From Pinguiococcus pyrenoidosus (lineage: Eukaryota > Sar > Pinguiophyceae > Pinguiochrysidales > Pinguiochrysidaceae): a DNA stretch of 51,535 nt. The notes beneath the pieces are model-generated. The model ran no database searches, was not told where the DNA came from, and was given only the letters and a program-made list of their open reading frames with translations. The stretch spans positions 1 through 51,535 of the forward strand of contig JAAMXY010000164.1 in assembly GCA_019677205.1 (NCBI GenBank), read 5' to 3'. Position 1 is the first letter of the stretch, and every line of letters starts with the position of its first letter. Positions 20,845 through 30,823 of the stretch are shown one piece after another. The position numbers and the translations under genes were made by a program.

Positions 20845-21343
20845 CTTGCCTCTCGAAGCGCCGTCGCCGTCTTGCGTCCTTGCGGCGTTGTGCTTCGCAT
20901 GGGATAGGCGCCAAAAGCGCGCCAAATGCGTTCTACAGCTTTCCTGAGGAAAGAATTTCTTCGACTCCGTCGGGGATTGGACAGATCGGAGTGAAATCAG
21001 GAAATGAGGGCATGTGCCCAATCCTGAGCCATCGCTATCAAATATGATCAATCACGCATGAAAACACCCAGAATATACTTATCAACGGTCTATACAATTA
21101 ACCTAAAATATAAATAAATATTTTTCACAACATCAAAAAGAGGCGGACTGGACAAATCGAATCAGTTCTTCCCTCTGTCCCCTCTCCGTCCGCCGCCGTT
21201 GATGTGGCCTCTCACGCCACCTTGGACGCCGCAGTGCCCCCAGTACCGCTGTACTTTAGCTTTTTCGCTGTCCTAGATTGCATCGTGGTGGTGTGCGCAC
21301 TGGATTTCACCCCATAACCGGTTGGAGCGGCGACTCGGAAAGG
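20845..21343. promoter_or_regulatory. Divergent gap with AT-rich segment and paired GGCGC sites
   Basis: A 499-nt head-to-head gap. At 20907-20927, GGCGCCAAAAGCGCGCCAAAT carries two overlapping E2F-like sites close to the ankyrin gene start. At 21045-21135 the DNA turns AT-rich. No ORF or RNA gene was seen. Confidence 0.45.
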
Positions 21344-21787
21344 ATGCAGTGGACTTTGGACGTAGACCTGTTTGGCAAAGCCTCCAACTCGGCCGTCACT
21401 CGGCCTCGAGATGCACCAGCTATCCAAAGGCCTCCCAAGAGGCTGTGTCTAGAGCAGCTGCAGACTTTGGCGGAGAAAGCGGGCCAACCCGCCTGGGTGG
21501 ACAGCCCCGTCTCCGTCCTGGCGACTCTGCCGCAAGCGCCGCAGTCGTCCTTTGGTAGTGGAGTGGTTCCGTCTGAGCCCTCCTCCAAGGCTAGCAGTAG
21601 TGGTAGTAGCAGTGTGGCTTCGTCGAGCGTAGTGAACATGGAAGAGGACGAAGACGACGCGATGTGCATAGACGCGGAGGCGAGCTCGGTGAAGCAGGAC
21701 AAAGCCAAAAGCAGTCGGAACTACGATGCGCCCGCGGCGTTCTACGAGGACTTGTGTCAGTATCCCTACTGGGGAGGGCATGCTTGA
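21344..21787 (+). CDS. Small disordered acidic/serine-rich protein of unknown function
   Basis: The ATG at 21344 (MQWTLDVDLFGKAS) gives 147 aa without introns. The frame is open further upstream, but the earlier methionine codon looks less natural. The sequence has a basic patch RPPKRLCLEQL (about residues 30-40), a poly-Ser linker, an acidic run EEDEDDAMCIDAE and a C-terminus AFYEDLCQYPYWGGHA rich in aromatics. No known domain. The basic and acidic short motifs would fit a nuclear regulatory peptide, but this is only a guess. It sits head-to-head with the ankyrin gene and tail-to-tail with the repeat protein. Confidence 0.55.
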   Translation: MQWTLDVDLFGKASNSAVTRPRDAPAIQRPPKRLCLEQLQTLAEKAGQPAWVDSPVSVLATLPQAPQSSFGSGVVPSEPSSKASSSGSSSVASSSVVNMEEDEDDAMCIDAEASSVKQDKAKSSRNYDAPAAFYEDLCQYPYWGGHA

Positions 21788-22053
21788 CACGCTGCCTGAT
21801 CGGCAGGCTCTCGGGTTTTCAGAGGGGTACTTTGGTCGATTTGGTGTTGTAGTCTAGGCTCCGTCGGAAGTGTGCGTGGTTGTCGGTGAAGGCGTCGAGC
21901 GTGTCCTGGAATTGCGTGAGGAAACCTCAAAGATCTCGCTGTGTTTGCCCCCCTCCCCCCATCAAAGACATAGAATCAGATCAGGTTGCTGTATTCCGTG
22001 GTGAAACGCTGCTCGTCCTTTGGCGAACTTGTCCGGCGTCTGCAGCGAGAGCT

Positions 22054-23837
22054 CTATCGTCCATCGTCGGCTTTCAAGCTGGCAGGCTTCACTTGATCTG
22101 CAGGGGATTGCGCCCACGCTCGGAAGCTCGTCAGACCGTTTCCCGCCTCAGTCCATGGATTCTGCCTCCGGGGCTAAGACCGTAAGCATGCAACAGAAAC
22201 CCAAAGCAAGTGAAACATGGCGATAAAAAAAGGTTAGCAGCGGAGACTGCGCCGAGAAAGAGATACAGTAGACCTACCGCATGTAGTCGCTGCTGGTATT
22301 GATGCACCAGTTCTTGGAGCCTGGTCGCGCGACTCAGCGCTGCCGTGAGCATGGTGGCACCTATCGAGAGCTTTCGATCAACGTCAAGCAAGTCGAGACG
22401 TTTTCTCTCATTGGAGCGGGCTAGGCCCTCTTCCTTCGGTGCCGTTGGCCTCTCCGGCCGGGCTGCCGGCCGAGCAGCCGGTCTCTGCGATGGCGGTGCC
22501 GTGCGAGAGCTGCCAGTAGACATCTCGGGTGCAGAGCTGCTCCGATACAGCATCGGCCGGGCGCTTGCTGCGGCATTCTGAGACCGTGAGCCCGATGCTG
22601 CATCATGAGGCCGGGAGCCCGATGCTGCATCATACGGCCGCGAGCCCGATGCTGCTTCATACGGCCGGGAGCCCGATGCTGCTTCATACGGCCGGGAGCC
22701 CGATGCTGCATCGTAAGGCCGAGAGCCCGATGCTGCATCATGAGCCCGCGAGCCCAATGCTGCATCGTAAGGCCGAGAGCTCGATGCTGCATCATGAGCC
22801 CGCGAGCCCAATGCTGCTTCATACGGCCGCGAGCCCGATGCTGCATCATAATGCCGGGAGCCCGATGCTGCATCGTAAGGCCGAGAGCTCGATGTTGCAT
22901 CGTAAGGCCGAGAGCCCGATGCTGCATCATGAGCCCGCGAGCCCAATGCTGCTTCATACGGCCGAGAGCCCGATGCTGCATCGTAAGGCCGAGAGCCCGA
23001 TGCTTCATCATACGGCCGGGAAAGCGCTACGGCACCATTCCTCGCCGAAATCGGCTGCGCATTTCGCTCCTCCTTGTGCACGTTGCCATGTTCCACGGCT
23101 CGAGCCTGCGCCACAGGCATGTTGGGCAAGGATGGCTGCCGATATGCCCAGCGTTCCTCCTTTCGCTGGCGCGCTGCGTAGTCCTCGTAGTGCCTCTCTT
23201 CTGGCCCCGGATAGGCTGCACTGCCTGCGTTTGCGTCCATGTCTTCCGCTCGCCGTGAATGACGATAGGAATATTCCCCGTCCTGATATGGACGCCTCGC
23301 CGGGTACTGCGCATCATCCCGGTGCCCATTGCCTCGTCGACCTCTCTCCACCGGCTGCTGGTGCTGGTACTGCTCCGCCCTCGACCAGTCGGGTTCCACC
23401 GCATTCCGGTAGCTCTCCGCCTGGTGATACGATCTTCCGGCGTTCCCGCCTTCGCTTCGTCTCGAGGAATAGGCCGATCTCTGGTTGCCGTCGTCGCGGA
23501 AGTCCCGATCGAAGCTGTCCGCGTCGGCCCCACCGCCGGCTCCAGCTCTGGTCCAACGTCCGTCGTCGCGCCGAGGCCTCTTCATCTGCCCATGGTGATC
23601 AGAACCACTCCAGCCGGCCTCGGCCGCAGGGCGATAGGCCCCGTCCTGCTGGGCGCGGTACCGCTTGTGGTCTCGTCGCGGATTCTCGTGGCGATTCCGC
23701 TCCTGAAAGCGCGGCATTTCACCCTGGTGCCGACGCCTGCGGCCATTGTGATGCTGCGAATGGGAGGCGTCCGCATACTGGGCGTAGCCGCGACCGCCAT
23801 CCCGCCGGCCGTTGTAATAGTTGCCGCTCATCTGCAT
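22054..23837 (-). CDS. Arg-rich protein with seventeen 9-residue repeats
   Basis: Predicted exons are complement(22278..23837) and (22054..22173), about 559 aa. The first exon can also be read on to a stop at 22131. The 104-nt intron is preferred because it has donor GCG/GTAGGT, a CTAAC branch-like motif, a T-rich tract and acceptor CTTAG. Residues 1-270 are rich in Arg, Tyr, His, Asp and Gln (RRDGGRGYAQYADASHSQ), like RNA-binding disordered regions. Next come 17 tandem copies of a 9-residue unit, consensus SRPYDAASG, with variants RAHD and RPYE. A Pro/Arg linker and a short helical C-terminus (RKLSIGATMLTAALSRATRL) follow. Function unknown; possibly an RNA-granule or nuclear scaffold protein. 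Confidence 0.65.
22562..23022. repeat. 27-nt coding minisatellite (17 units)
   Basis: Seventeen consecutive 27-nt units encode SRPYDAASG-like peptides on the minus strand. Alternate units differ at the same positions (RPYD, RPYE, RAHD and AALG variants), which points to repeated block duplication rather than single-unit slippage. Confidence 0.9.
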
Positions 23838-24414
23838 TTAAAAAGCAACCGCACATGAGTTACGATCGGAGATTCTCCCTTAGGTCTGGCTCGAGAGAAG
23901 TGATCGCTCCTGCAGAGACATCAGCACGCTTCCCCATCGAAAGGTCCAGGCCAAACCCGGGGAGACTGACGCTCTCAATAGTGGCCTCGGACTGTCGAAG
24001 AGCGGCGCAAAGGACTGGCGCACAGGATCCATGGGTCCCCAGACGATCTCCAGGACCTTCTTACCCTTGCTCTTCGCCCCTCCGACTGGTCAAGCTACTT
24101 TGCAGTGAGAGGGACTGGGAAACCTGGAGTCTACTTTCACGAGTGGACCTCCTGGGCCAAAAAATGGCGCGAAGACGGAAGATCTGGCGTTGCTCAGCCA
24201 TGTTATGCGCACATATTGCGGCTCTCGTCTTTATGCCTACATCATTGGTTCATCGATATTTTCCAATCTGTAGGCCCAGCCTTTCGGAGCACTCCGGAGC
24301 CGACAAATATTCGGCCTTTATGCCACCATATCCCATCTTACCGTTTCATATATCCGGAGTTTATCGCTGACTCTCTCCAACGCCGCAGAGTCCTTCGGGT
24401 GCCAAGTCTTCGCG
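23838..24414. promoter_or_regulatory. Divergent promoter gap, repeat protein / DDX10 helicase
   Basis: A 577-nt head-to-head gap without coding signal. AAATGGCGCGAAG at 24162-24174 resembles an E2F site. The region nearer the helicase (about 24200-24360) is AT-richer. Confidence 0.4.
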
Positions 24415-27171
24415 ATGGGCAGGCGAAGCAAACGCCCTCGTGCGGGCCCCAAGAATAGCAATGGAGGCGTCAAAGTGGCCGAGGAGGCCGAGATGCTCCA
24501 GCAGCGCGTCCAAGAGGAGGCCCCGGCGCCAGGTTGGCTGTTTCGCCAGCGATTTTTTCCGTAGTCTGGTGGTATTTTCCTGCAATCTCCAATCTTTTAC
24601 TCAGCACCGGTGCGTCCTTTTCGTTTGAATAGGCACGCTCTTTGCCAAAGGCTCGGAGCTGCTTTTTGCGGCGCTTCCGCTGTCCAACAGGTCCCAGCAG
24701 GGCCTGGAGGCCTCCGGCTACAGTACTTGTACCGAGATCCAGGCCGCAGCGTTGCCGCATGCCTTGGCAGGTGAGTCCTGGAGCGTTGCGGGGCTGGGGA
24801 GAGCGACCTTCCTTTGGCTTGGCTTTCCTGCTGCTCGATGGAATGCCGAAGCCGACCTTCTTTGCCCACGGATTTGGGCCCGAGGCTGTTTTTTCTTTTT
24901 TTGAGGCAGCGCTGCCGGCGGTGGAAGGACTTCGAGTGCAAAGGGGCCATGGCTCACGGAGCATTCACCGACGCAAGCTCCCCTCTTCTCCCTGCTCATT
25001 CCTTCTCGTCTTCTTTCTGTTGTTTGGGGTCTCCAGGTCGAGACATACTTGGAGCGGCCAAGACGGGGAGTGGGAAGACGCTGGCGTTTGTGGTCCCTTT
25101 GCTGGAAGCGCTCTTCCGCAACAGTGTACAGACGGCGGATGGCCTGGCGGCGGTGGTCATATCGCCGACGAGAGAGTTGGCCATCCAGATCTTCGAGGTG
25201 CTCAGAAAGGTCGGGCGGTTCCATCAGTTCAGCGCCGCCCTCATCACGGGAGGCAAGAAGGAGTTCCGCGAGGAGCAGCTGCGCATTCCGCGGATGAACA
25301 TTCTCGTGTGCACCCCCGGGCGCCTGCTTCAGCACCTCGAGCAGACGCCTCTGTTCTCCGCGGACCTGCTCCAAGTGCTAGTGCTTGATGAGGCCGATCG
25401 GATTCTGGACATGGGATTCAAGACGCAGCTGGACCGCATCCTGGCGTACTTGCCGCAGGAGCGGCAGACGATGCTCTTCTCCGCCACACAGACGAAGCGA
25501 GTCAAAGATCTGGCAAGGCTGAGCCTCAAGGAGCCCGAGTACCTCGCCGTGCATGAGGAGACGTCAAGAATGCCGGAGCAGCTGGAGCAGACGTGGGTGT
25601 CGTGCTCGGTCGAGAAGAAGCTGAGCATTCTATGGAGCTTCATCCGGAGTCACCTGAAGTCCAAGATCATCGTCTTCTTCAACACCTGTGCACAAGTGAG
25701 GTTTGTGCATTCCCTCTACAGCGGCATGCAGCCAGGCGTGCCGCTCATGGCGCTGCACGGGAAGCAGAAGCAAGTCAAGCGCACGGTCATCTACTATCAT
25801 TTCCTCAACACGCCGGAAGCAGTGCTCTTCGCAACCGACGTTGCCTCTCGTGGCCTCGATTTCCCGAATGTAGACTGGGTGGTGCAGGTGGACGCACCCG
25901 AGGACGCCGACATGTACATTCACCGCGTCGGCAGGACGGCAAGGTTCACCGCAAGTGGACAAGCTCTCCTCATGCTCATGCCGGAGGAGGAGGAAGCGGT
26001 GCTGGACGAGCTGGACGAGAAGAGTATATCCGTGCAGAAGGTGCAGATCAATCCGAAGCGAACGCAAGACGTCGATGGGCACGCCGCGGCCGTACTTGCT
26101 CGGAAGAACGACTGCAAGCAGCTGGCGCACAAGGCGTTCACGTCCTACCTGCGAAGCCTGCTTCTGCTCCCTCCCAAGAGAGTGATTCAGCCGTCCGTGC
26201 TGAACCTGAAGGCCCTCGCTGCTAGCATGGGCCTGGTGTCGCTGCCTGACTTGGCCTTTCTCGAGGACTTTGAGAAGAACAAAGTCAGCAGAGAGGACGT
26301 CCGAGCGCAGAAGAACTCGAACAAGAGCTTGCAGAAGCTTCGCGACGAGGCGAAGAGGGAGAAGGCCGAGAAGAGGCGCAAGCGAGAGGAACGAGAGCAG
26401 CAGAAGAAGGCGGATCTCGAGGCGCGGAAGCAGCGGATCGCCAAGCTTGTAAGTGGGACCTCGAAGGGGGGCGCCGATGACTTTCTGGAGGTCAAGCGGA
26501 CAATGGACTGGACGAACGACTCGGACGGCGACACGGCGCAGGAGAACGACGGAGATCCACTGCGCATCGCGAAGAGGAAGGGAGAATCGAAAGAAGCCAG
26601 CAAGCAAAAGAGGCTGAAGATTGATGCCGCAGGCGTGGCCAAGGCGGCGTTGGGCAGTCGCATCGTCTACGACGATGGCGAAGAGAAGACCGTGCGAAAG
26701 GGGCAGGTCTCGCTGGCGCTGCTCGACTCGGAGAGCTTGCAGGTACGAGACGTCACGAAGAAGGCCAAAGAGTATCAGGCACGCGTAGAAGCACGGCTAC
26801 GAGCGACCGAAGCGCGGGATCGAGAAGAGGAACGGCTCCGCGTGAAGGAGAAGCACCGGAAGAAGCGCCTAGAAAAGCGTGGACCCCGTGACGAAGACGC
26901 TGGTGACGGCGTCCAGCTCGCCATGCCGGAAGACTCCGCAGAAGACTCCGCAGAAGATTCCGCAGAAGACTCCGCAGAAGACTCCAAGCCCAGGGGGCAA
27001 GCCGTAGTGGAGTCAGAAGGCAGTGGAAGCGACGAAGTCGAGGACAGCGGGTCGGAGGCAGCGTCGCAGTCCGAGTCGGAGCCGGAAGAGGATGCAGCTC
27101 TGCTTCGCCGCGGGGACGCAACAGCGATTCTGGAAGCGGAGGCGAAGGCCCTGGCGCTTCTTCGACAGTAA
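24415..27171 (+). CDS. DDX10: DEAD-box RNA helicase DDX10/Dbp4
   Basis: Predicted exons are 24415..24532, 24633..24770 and 25037..27171, about 796 aa, with two phase-1 introns at the 5' end. Splicing restores the Q motif region (LPLSNRSQQGLEASGYSTC, TEIQ) followed by GRDILGAAKTGSGKT (motif I, about residue 92). Then come PTRELA, DEADRILDMGF (motif II, about 203), SAT (about 233), ATDVASRGLDF and HRVGRTAR (motif VI, about 381). The extension after the core (FTSYLRSLLLL, then LNLKALAASMGL) is the DUF4217-type tail of this family. A Lys/Glu-rich coil and an (EDSA)n acidic C-terminus complete it. Known homologues act in 18S rRNA maturation, releasing the U14 snoRNA from pre-rRNA in the nucleolus. 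Start choice is supported by the basic N-terminus. Confidence 0.92.
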
Positions 27172-27237
27172 AGATGATCTGATTCGCTAAGGACTCCGAT
27201 CTCTTCGGCGGTGCTTGGACCCAGATCCATGGATCCC

Positions 27238-28494
27238 CTAGTTCGCCTCCGGAGGCTTCATCGCCCGCTCTCGCTCCTCCAGCAGCGGCGCCAGAAGAAA
27301 CACTTTCAAGTCCGTGACGACCAGGGATTGCGAGGCGGTCTCCAGGGTGTTCCACATCCTCTCCAGCACGCGCAAGCGATCTTCCATTCCCAGCTCCTGT
27401 CCGTGCAGCGCGTGTCAGCTCTCGGCAAGGCAGCGAAGCCGGATTTACGGATGCGAAGCCGGATATACGGCAGCGAAGCCGGATTTATGGATGCGAAGCC
27501 GGATTTATGGATGCGAAGCCGGATTTATGGAGCGAGGCGCATGGCGCTGTCACGAAGCGCCTTTTCTTACCGCGAAGAACGTGGTCCACGTCGGCAGGTC
27601 CTCTAGATCCGCATAGTTGTCCATAGGGAGAGCAGTCATGCGCTCCTCCGTGAGGCCCTCGGGAGGCTCGACGCCTTCCTGCTTGCCCGCCATGATCTCC
27701 AGGAACCTCTGGAAGGCCGAGAATCGCTCCGGACTGGTCATGACATTCCAGAACCGCGCAAGCGTGCACAGCTTCTCGCGCTTGTCCCTCAAGGCCGCAT
27801 ACACCTGAATGAAGCTGCGCATGTCCCGGAGAGACCAAGCAGAGGTCACAGCGTATCTCCACCGACATCGCATGTGGGATCGACTCACGAGTCCTCGTCC
27901 TCTACTGGAAGCTGCCTCGCCATCTTCATTGCCGTCTTCTGCGTCTCCTGGAGCTTCTTGTGGAACCACGTGCGTTCCGACACGGAGAGCGTGGCCTTCT
28001 CCAGCGCCTCCTCGTACGCCCTCGTCGCTGCGAAGTGCTTCTCCATTGCCGCCAGAGCGTACGCCTTGCGCGTGTAGCCCTTGCACAGCATCACAGCCGG
28101 TCAGTGAAGTCACCAGCCACCAGCTGTGCACGGAGAGCGCTTCTTCACTATGCTACAGCACCTTCTGCCAAGTGGGATCCAACTCCAGCGCTTTCTCCGC
28201 GTCTTCTAAAGCTGCGGCAGCGTCGCCTTTCCCCAGTTTGGCCGCCGAGCGGTTCCCAAAGAGCTTCGGGTCTCCGGGCTGTTGGGGGCGAGACGTCCCA
28301 AAGCCATCCCCAAGCAGACACAAGAGTCAGAGAGGGCCAAAAGGCAGAAAAAGCAGCGGATCGGGATGACGCACCTCTCCGGTAAGCGCGATTGCTTCGC
28401 TGTAACATGTGATCGCAAGGTCATAGTCTTTCTGCTGGAACGCCGCGTTTCCGGCCAGGCGTTTCTCCATGGCTTCGCCACTCGACTCCGACAT
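27238..28494 (-). CDS. TPR co-chaperone-like protein (STI1/SGT family)
   Basis: Predicted exons are complement(28375..28494), (28162..28278), (27889..28079), (27571..27814) and (27238..27396), about 276 aa, with intron phases 0, 0, 2, 0. Splicing assembles three tandem TPR repeats: KRLAGNAAFQQKDYDLAITC (residues 9-28 onward), KLFGNRSAAKLGKGDAAAAL with ALELDPTWQK, and GYTRKAYALAAMEKHFAATR. This is the Hsp70/Hsp90 carboxylate-clamp layout (compare KxxGNxxF..GDY, NRSAA, KGYxRKA). The second half (FWNVMTSPERFSAFQRFLEI) is a separate helical region that resembles no domain I know. The intron between exons 4 and 5 contains a 20-nt minisatellite. The gene ends only 66 nt from the DDX10 stop. Confidence 0.8.
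27437..27540. repeat. 20-nt minisatellite inside the last intron of the TPR gene
   Basis: About five copies of GCGAAGCCGGATTTATGGAT, with small changes (TTTACGGAT, ATATACGGCA). They lie fully within the predicted intron 27397-27570. Confidence 0.85.
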
Positions 28495-28887
28495 GACTTT
28501 GCAGGTGCGGCGTGCGCAGAGGAGACTGGATGGACGCCGGACGTCGCGCCGAAGTGCCGCAAAGAAAAGGAGCCCTTAGCCACGAAGATTCTGGCGCCGG
28601 CACTATTTCGAGGGATCTCGCTCTCTATAAGATCTTATTTGCATAGTGCCCCCCTTCCGTCGTTCGAAGTCTCGCGATCGGATTGGCAACGGTCCGGAGA
28701 GCGTTTCGGATCGGGCTTTTGTATCCCACTGATTGGCGCATTGGAGCCCAGGATTGCCCCTTATTTCCCGCCAAAATGCGCATCGCAAGGACGTTCAAAT
28801 TTGATGGGGGAAGCCCAACTCGAAGACTCGAATTCCGTAAGAGAGTACCGTCTTCCGTGAGGAGGTTGCGAGAGCACTTGTGGGCCA
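28495..28887. promoter_or_regulatory. Divergent promoter gap with E2F consensus
   Basis: A 393-nt head-to-head gap. TTTCCCGCCAAAA at 28764-28776 matches the animal/plant E2F consensus well. A short open frame from an ATG at 28803 ends at a stop near 28858 and does not splice cleanly to the next gene, so I do not call it. Confidence 0.4.
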
Positions 28888-29712
28888 ATGCGACAGCGTG
28901 GTCGGCGCATGCGGTCCCAACCGCATCGGACAGATGATGGCCTGAGACCTCTGCGCGAGAAGGTAGGTGCGACGCTCCGGCCTTCCGTCTGTCTTGAGCT
29001 GCGTTTCTGACTCTTCTTTCTGCGTACGCACACCCTGCTCCGTCGCTGTGCGCCTCAGATCCTCCGATACCGCGTCGCGTCTGTGGCCAGGAAGCCTCTC
29101 GCGGAGCTGGTGACGCTGCAGGAAGGCATTCTAGACAGTCTGGGCCGCCTGAAGGCGGAGATCGATGAGCCCAGCGACGATGTCGCGCAAGTGTGGAGCG
29201 ACGTTCTCTCCTGGTTCTCCCAGCCGCCCAACGTGGACCCAGATCCGCGCGTCCTGACGCGGGATGCCAATTGCCTCTCACAGCTACGTCAGGTGTGCCT
29301 CCTGTACCGCCCCGCCCAAGCTGCGGAGAAGCGGAAAGAGGAGACGCTGAAAGCGGAGAGAGCGGCGGGGACAGCGGTCCATGCCACGAGGAGAGCGCTT
29401 GTGAAGGCTGCGAGAGAAGCGCCGAATAGGATGCTCCGCAAGTATAGTCCAGTCCATGAGAAGAAAGACGAAGTAGCAATAGGCAGAGGTAGGCCGGCAG
29501 CAGAGCATGGCGCCGAGAGCGACGACGAGTCCCCCCGGGGCCCATCTCCGTCGCTGCTGCGCCCGAATTGCGCCCCAATTCCGCACCCGTATCCTGTGTA
29601 CGGTGCCCACGGCGGGTGCATGGAGGTGAAGCGATATCAGAGGCAGGAGAGCCCGGCGTTCTTCCCGCGAAGGCTGTCTCCGTCACCGCAGAAGAAGCCG
29701 CACAAGCCGTAG
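28888..29712 (+). CDS. Basic protein of unknown function
   Basis: Predicted exons are 28888..28962 and 29059..29712 (phase 0, donor AAG/GTAGGT, acceptor CCTCAG), about 242 aa. An Arg-rich start (MRQRGRRMRSQPHR) leads to a helical region (LAELVTLQEGILDSLGRLKA, then DDVAQVWSDVLSWFSQ) and a Lys/Arg/Ala-rich coil. A Pro/Ser-rich tail follows, with PHPYPVYGAHGG, RRLSPSPQKKPHKP and acidic SDDES. No recognised domain. SP dipeptides near the end could be phosphorylation sites. The first exon is a prediction; the ATG at 29083 in exon 2 is an alternative start. Tail-to-tail with DSS1 at 85 nt. Confidence 0.55.
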
Positions 29713-29797
29713 GCGGCTCAAGGCATGGTGGCGAAAGCTCTAGTTATTCTGGTCGCAGAATCCAAAGCGGTTCCCCTTGGCATTTCAGCTAGCCTCC

Positions 29798-30112
29798 TCA
29801 TGCCCGGTTCTTGGCCAGTTCTTCGCGAAGCTGATTGCAGAAGTCATCCGCCTCGGCGTCGTCGTCCCAATCATCCTGCCACTGCTCCACATCCTCTTGG
29901 TCCTCCTTGCTCTCATCCCAGTTCTCCGTCTCGAACTCCTGCAGAGCCACGATCAGATGACGGTCAGGCACCCGATCTTCCGGTTGCATTACAGCGAACG
30001 CCGCCTCACGAACCTCGAACTCGTCGTCCTCTTCGAGCAGCTCCATGCCCGCACTTGATTTCGCGGTCTCCTGCGTCTTCGCGGCCTCCTTTGACTTGTT
30101 CTCTTCCGACAT
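29798..30112 (-). CDS. SEM1: DSS1/SEM1 (Rpn15), small acidic 26S proteasome subunit
   Basis: Predicted exons are complement(30014..30112) and (29798..29938), 79 aa, the usual family size. Exon 1 ends LLEEDDEFE and exon 2 begins EFETENWDES, followed by QWQDDWDDDAEADDFCNQLR. This reproduces the two Trp-containing acidic motifs and the C-terminal helix of DSS1. The 75-nt intron (donor GAG/GTTCGT, acceptor CTGCAG) is a multiple of three and has no stop, so an unspliced transcript would encode a protein with 25 extra residues between the motifs. Known homologues join the proteasome lid, TREX-2 and BRCA2-type complexes as a small flexible linker. Confidence 0.92.
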   Translation of the reverse strand: MSEENKSKEAAKTQETAKSSAGMELLEEDDEFEVREAAFAVMQPEDRVPDRHLIVALQEFETENWDESKEDQEDVEQWQDDWDDDAEADDFCNQLREELAKNRA

Positions 30113-30823
30113 CTTCGGAATCCGCTGCTACGCTTCCCTCCGTGTCCACCGGGTGAGGATGCTGGGGGCTCCGTAGACGCGCGCCGTGCGGATCTTCGCG
30201 CGTTTGAATGGAGGCCGATCGAAGACTTGGGACCGATACGCGACACCGGTGGCAAATCGCGCCTCCCGGATGGCGGCGCGACACGCAGCGGGTTGAAATT
30301 CGGATTCAATTGCGAGTCCGACATGGCGGCAGATGGTTGGGCGGGCGGCTCCGTCCTTTCTGGGCCATCCATCGCGTGGGGAGGCGGTTGACGTAGACCA
30401 ATGCCAGGCGCGTACAAAAATCAAGTAGCGAATCGACTTCAACTCGATCATCCATTGGAGGGTCCTCCCAAGATTGGATCAATCACGTCTCCCGAAAAGT
30501 AACGAATCGTTGCTTCCGCAGAATAGATGCCACCATCGATCGATTCTGTCCAGACGTAATAGCTTACTTTTGAGCTCCATAGGGATCCCAAATTTTCTGT
30601 CCATGTTCCCAGGGACGCAAGCCATGTTACCTCTGAATTCCTCCCTCTCCCATCAGCATCGGCGCCGCCGCCCAGGACGTCTAGCGCCACAGGCCATCGA
30701 CTCCTCTCTCCTCTTGCTGGGTGCTCACTTTTCCTATAGCGACTGGCTGGGTGCGATTTCCAGAATGCTTTAACGCCGCGTTCGCTCGGTGGCGCTGCAC
30801 CTCTGTCCGCTTCGGCTTGTAGC
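30113..30823. promoter_or_regulatory. Divergent gap, DSS1 / patatin-like lipase
   Basis: A 711-nt head-to-head gap. Open frames exist on both strands but have no family resemblance and conflict with each other. I see no RNA gene or clear motif. Confidence 0.4.

Noticed and set aside
22529-24370. 613-codon + strand frame with MLHHEAGSP-type repeats
   Set aside because: It is the complement of the 27-nt repeat array; the minus-strand reading has better composition, and the + frame runs on through the divergent gap.
28803-28860. Short frame MGEAQLEDSNSVREYRLP with a GTAAGAG donor upstream of the unknown basic protein
   Set aside because: The donor is good, but no acceptor downstream keeps an open frame into the next exon.
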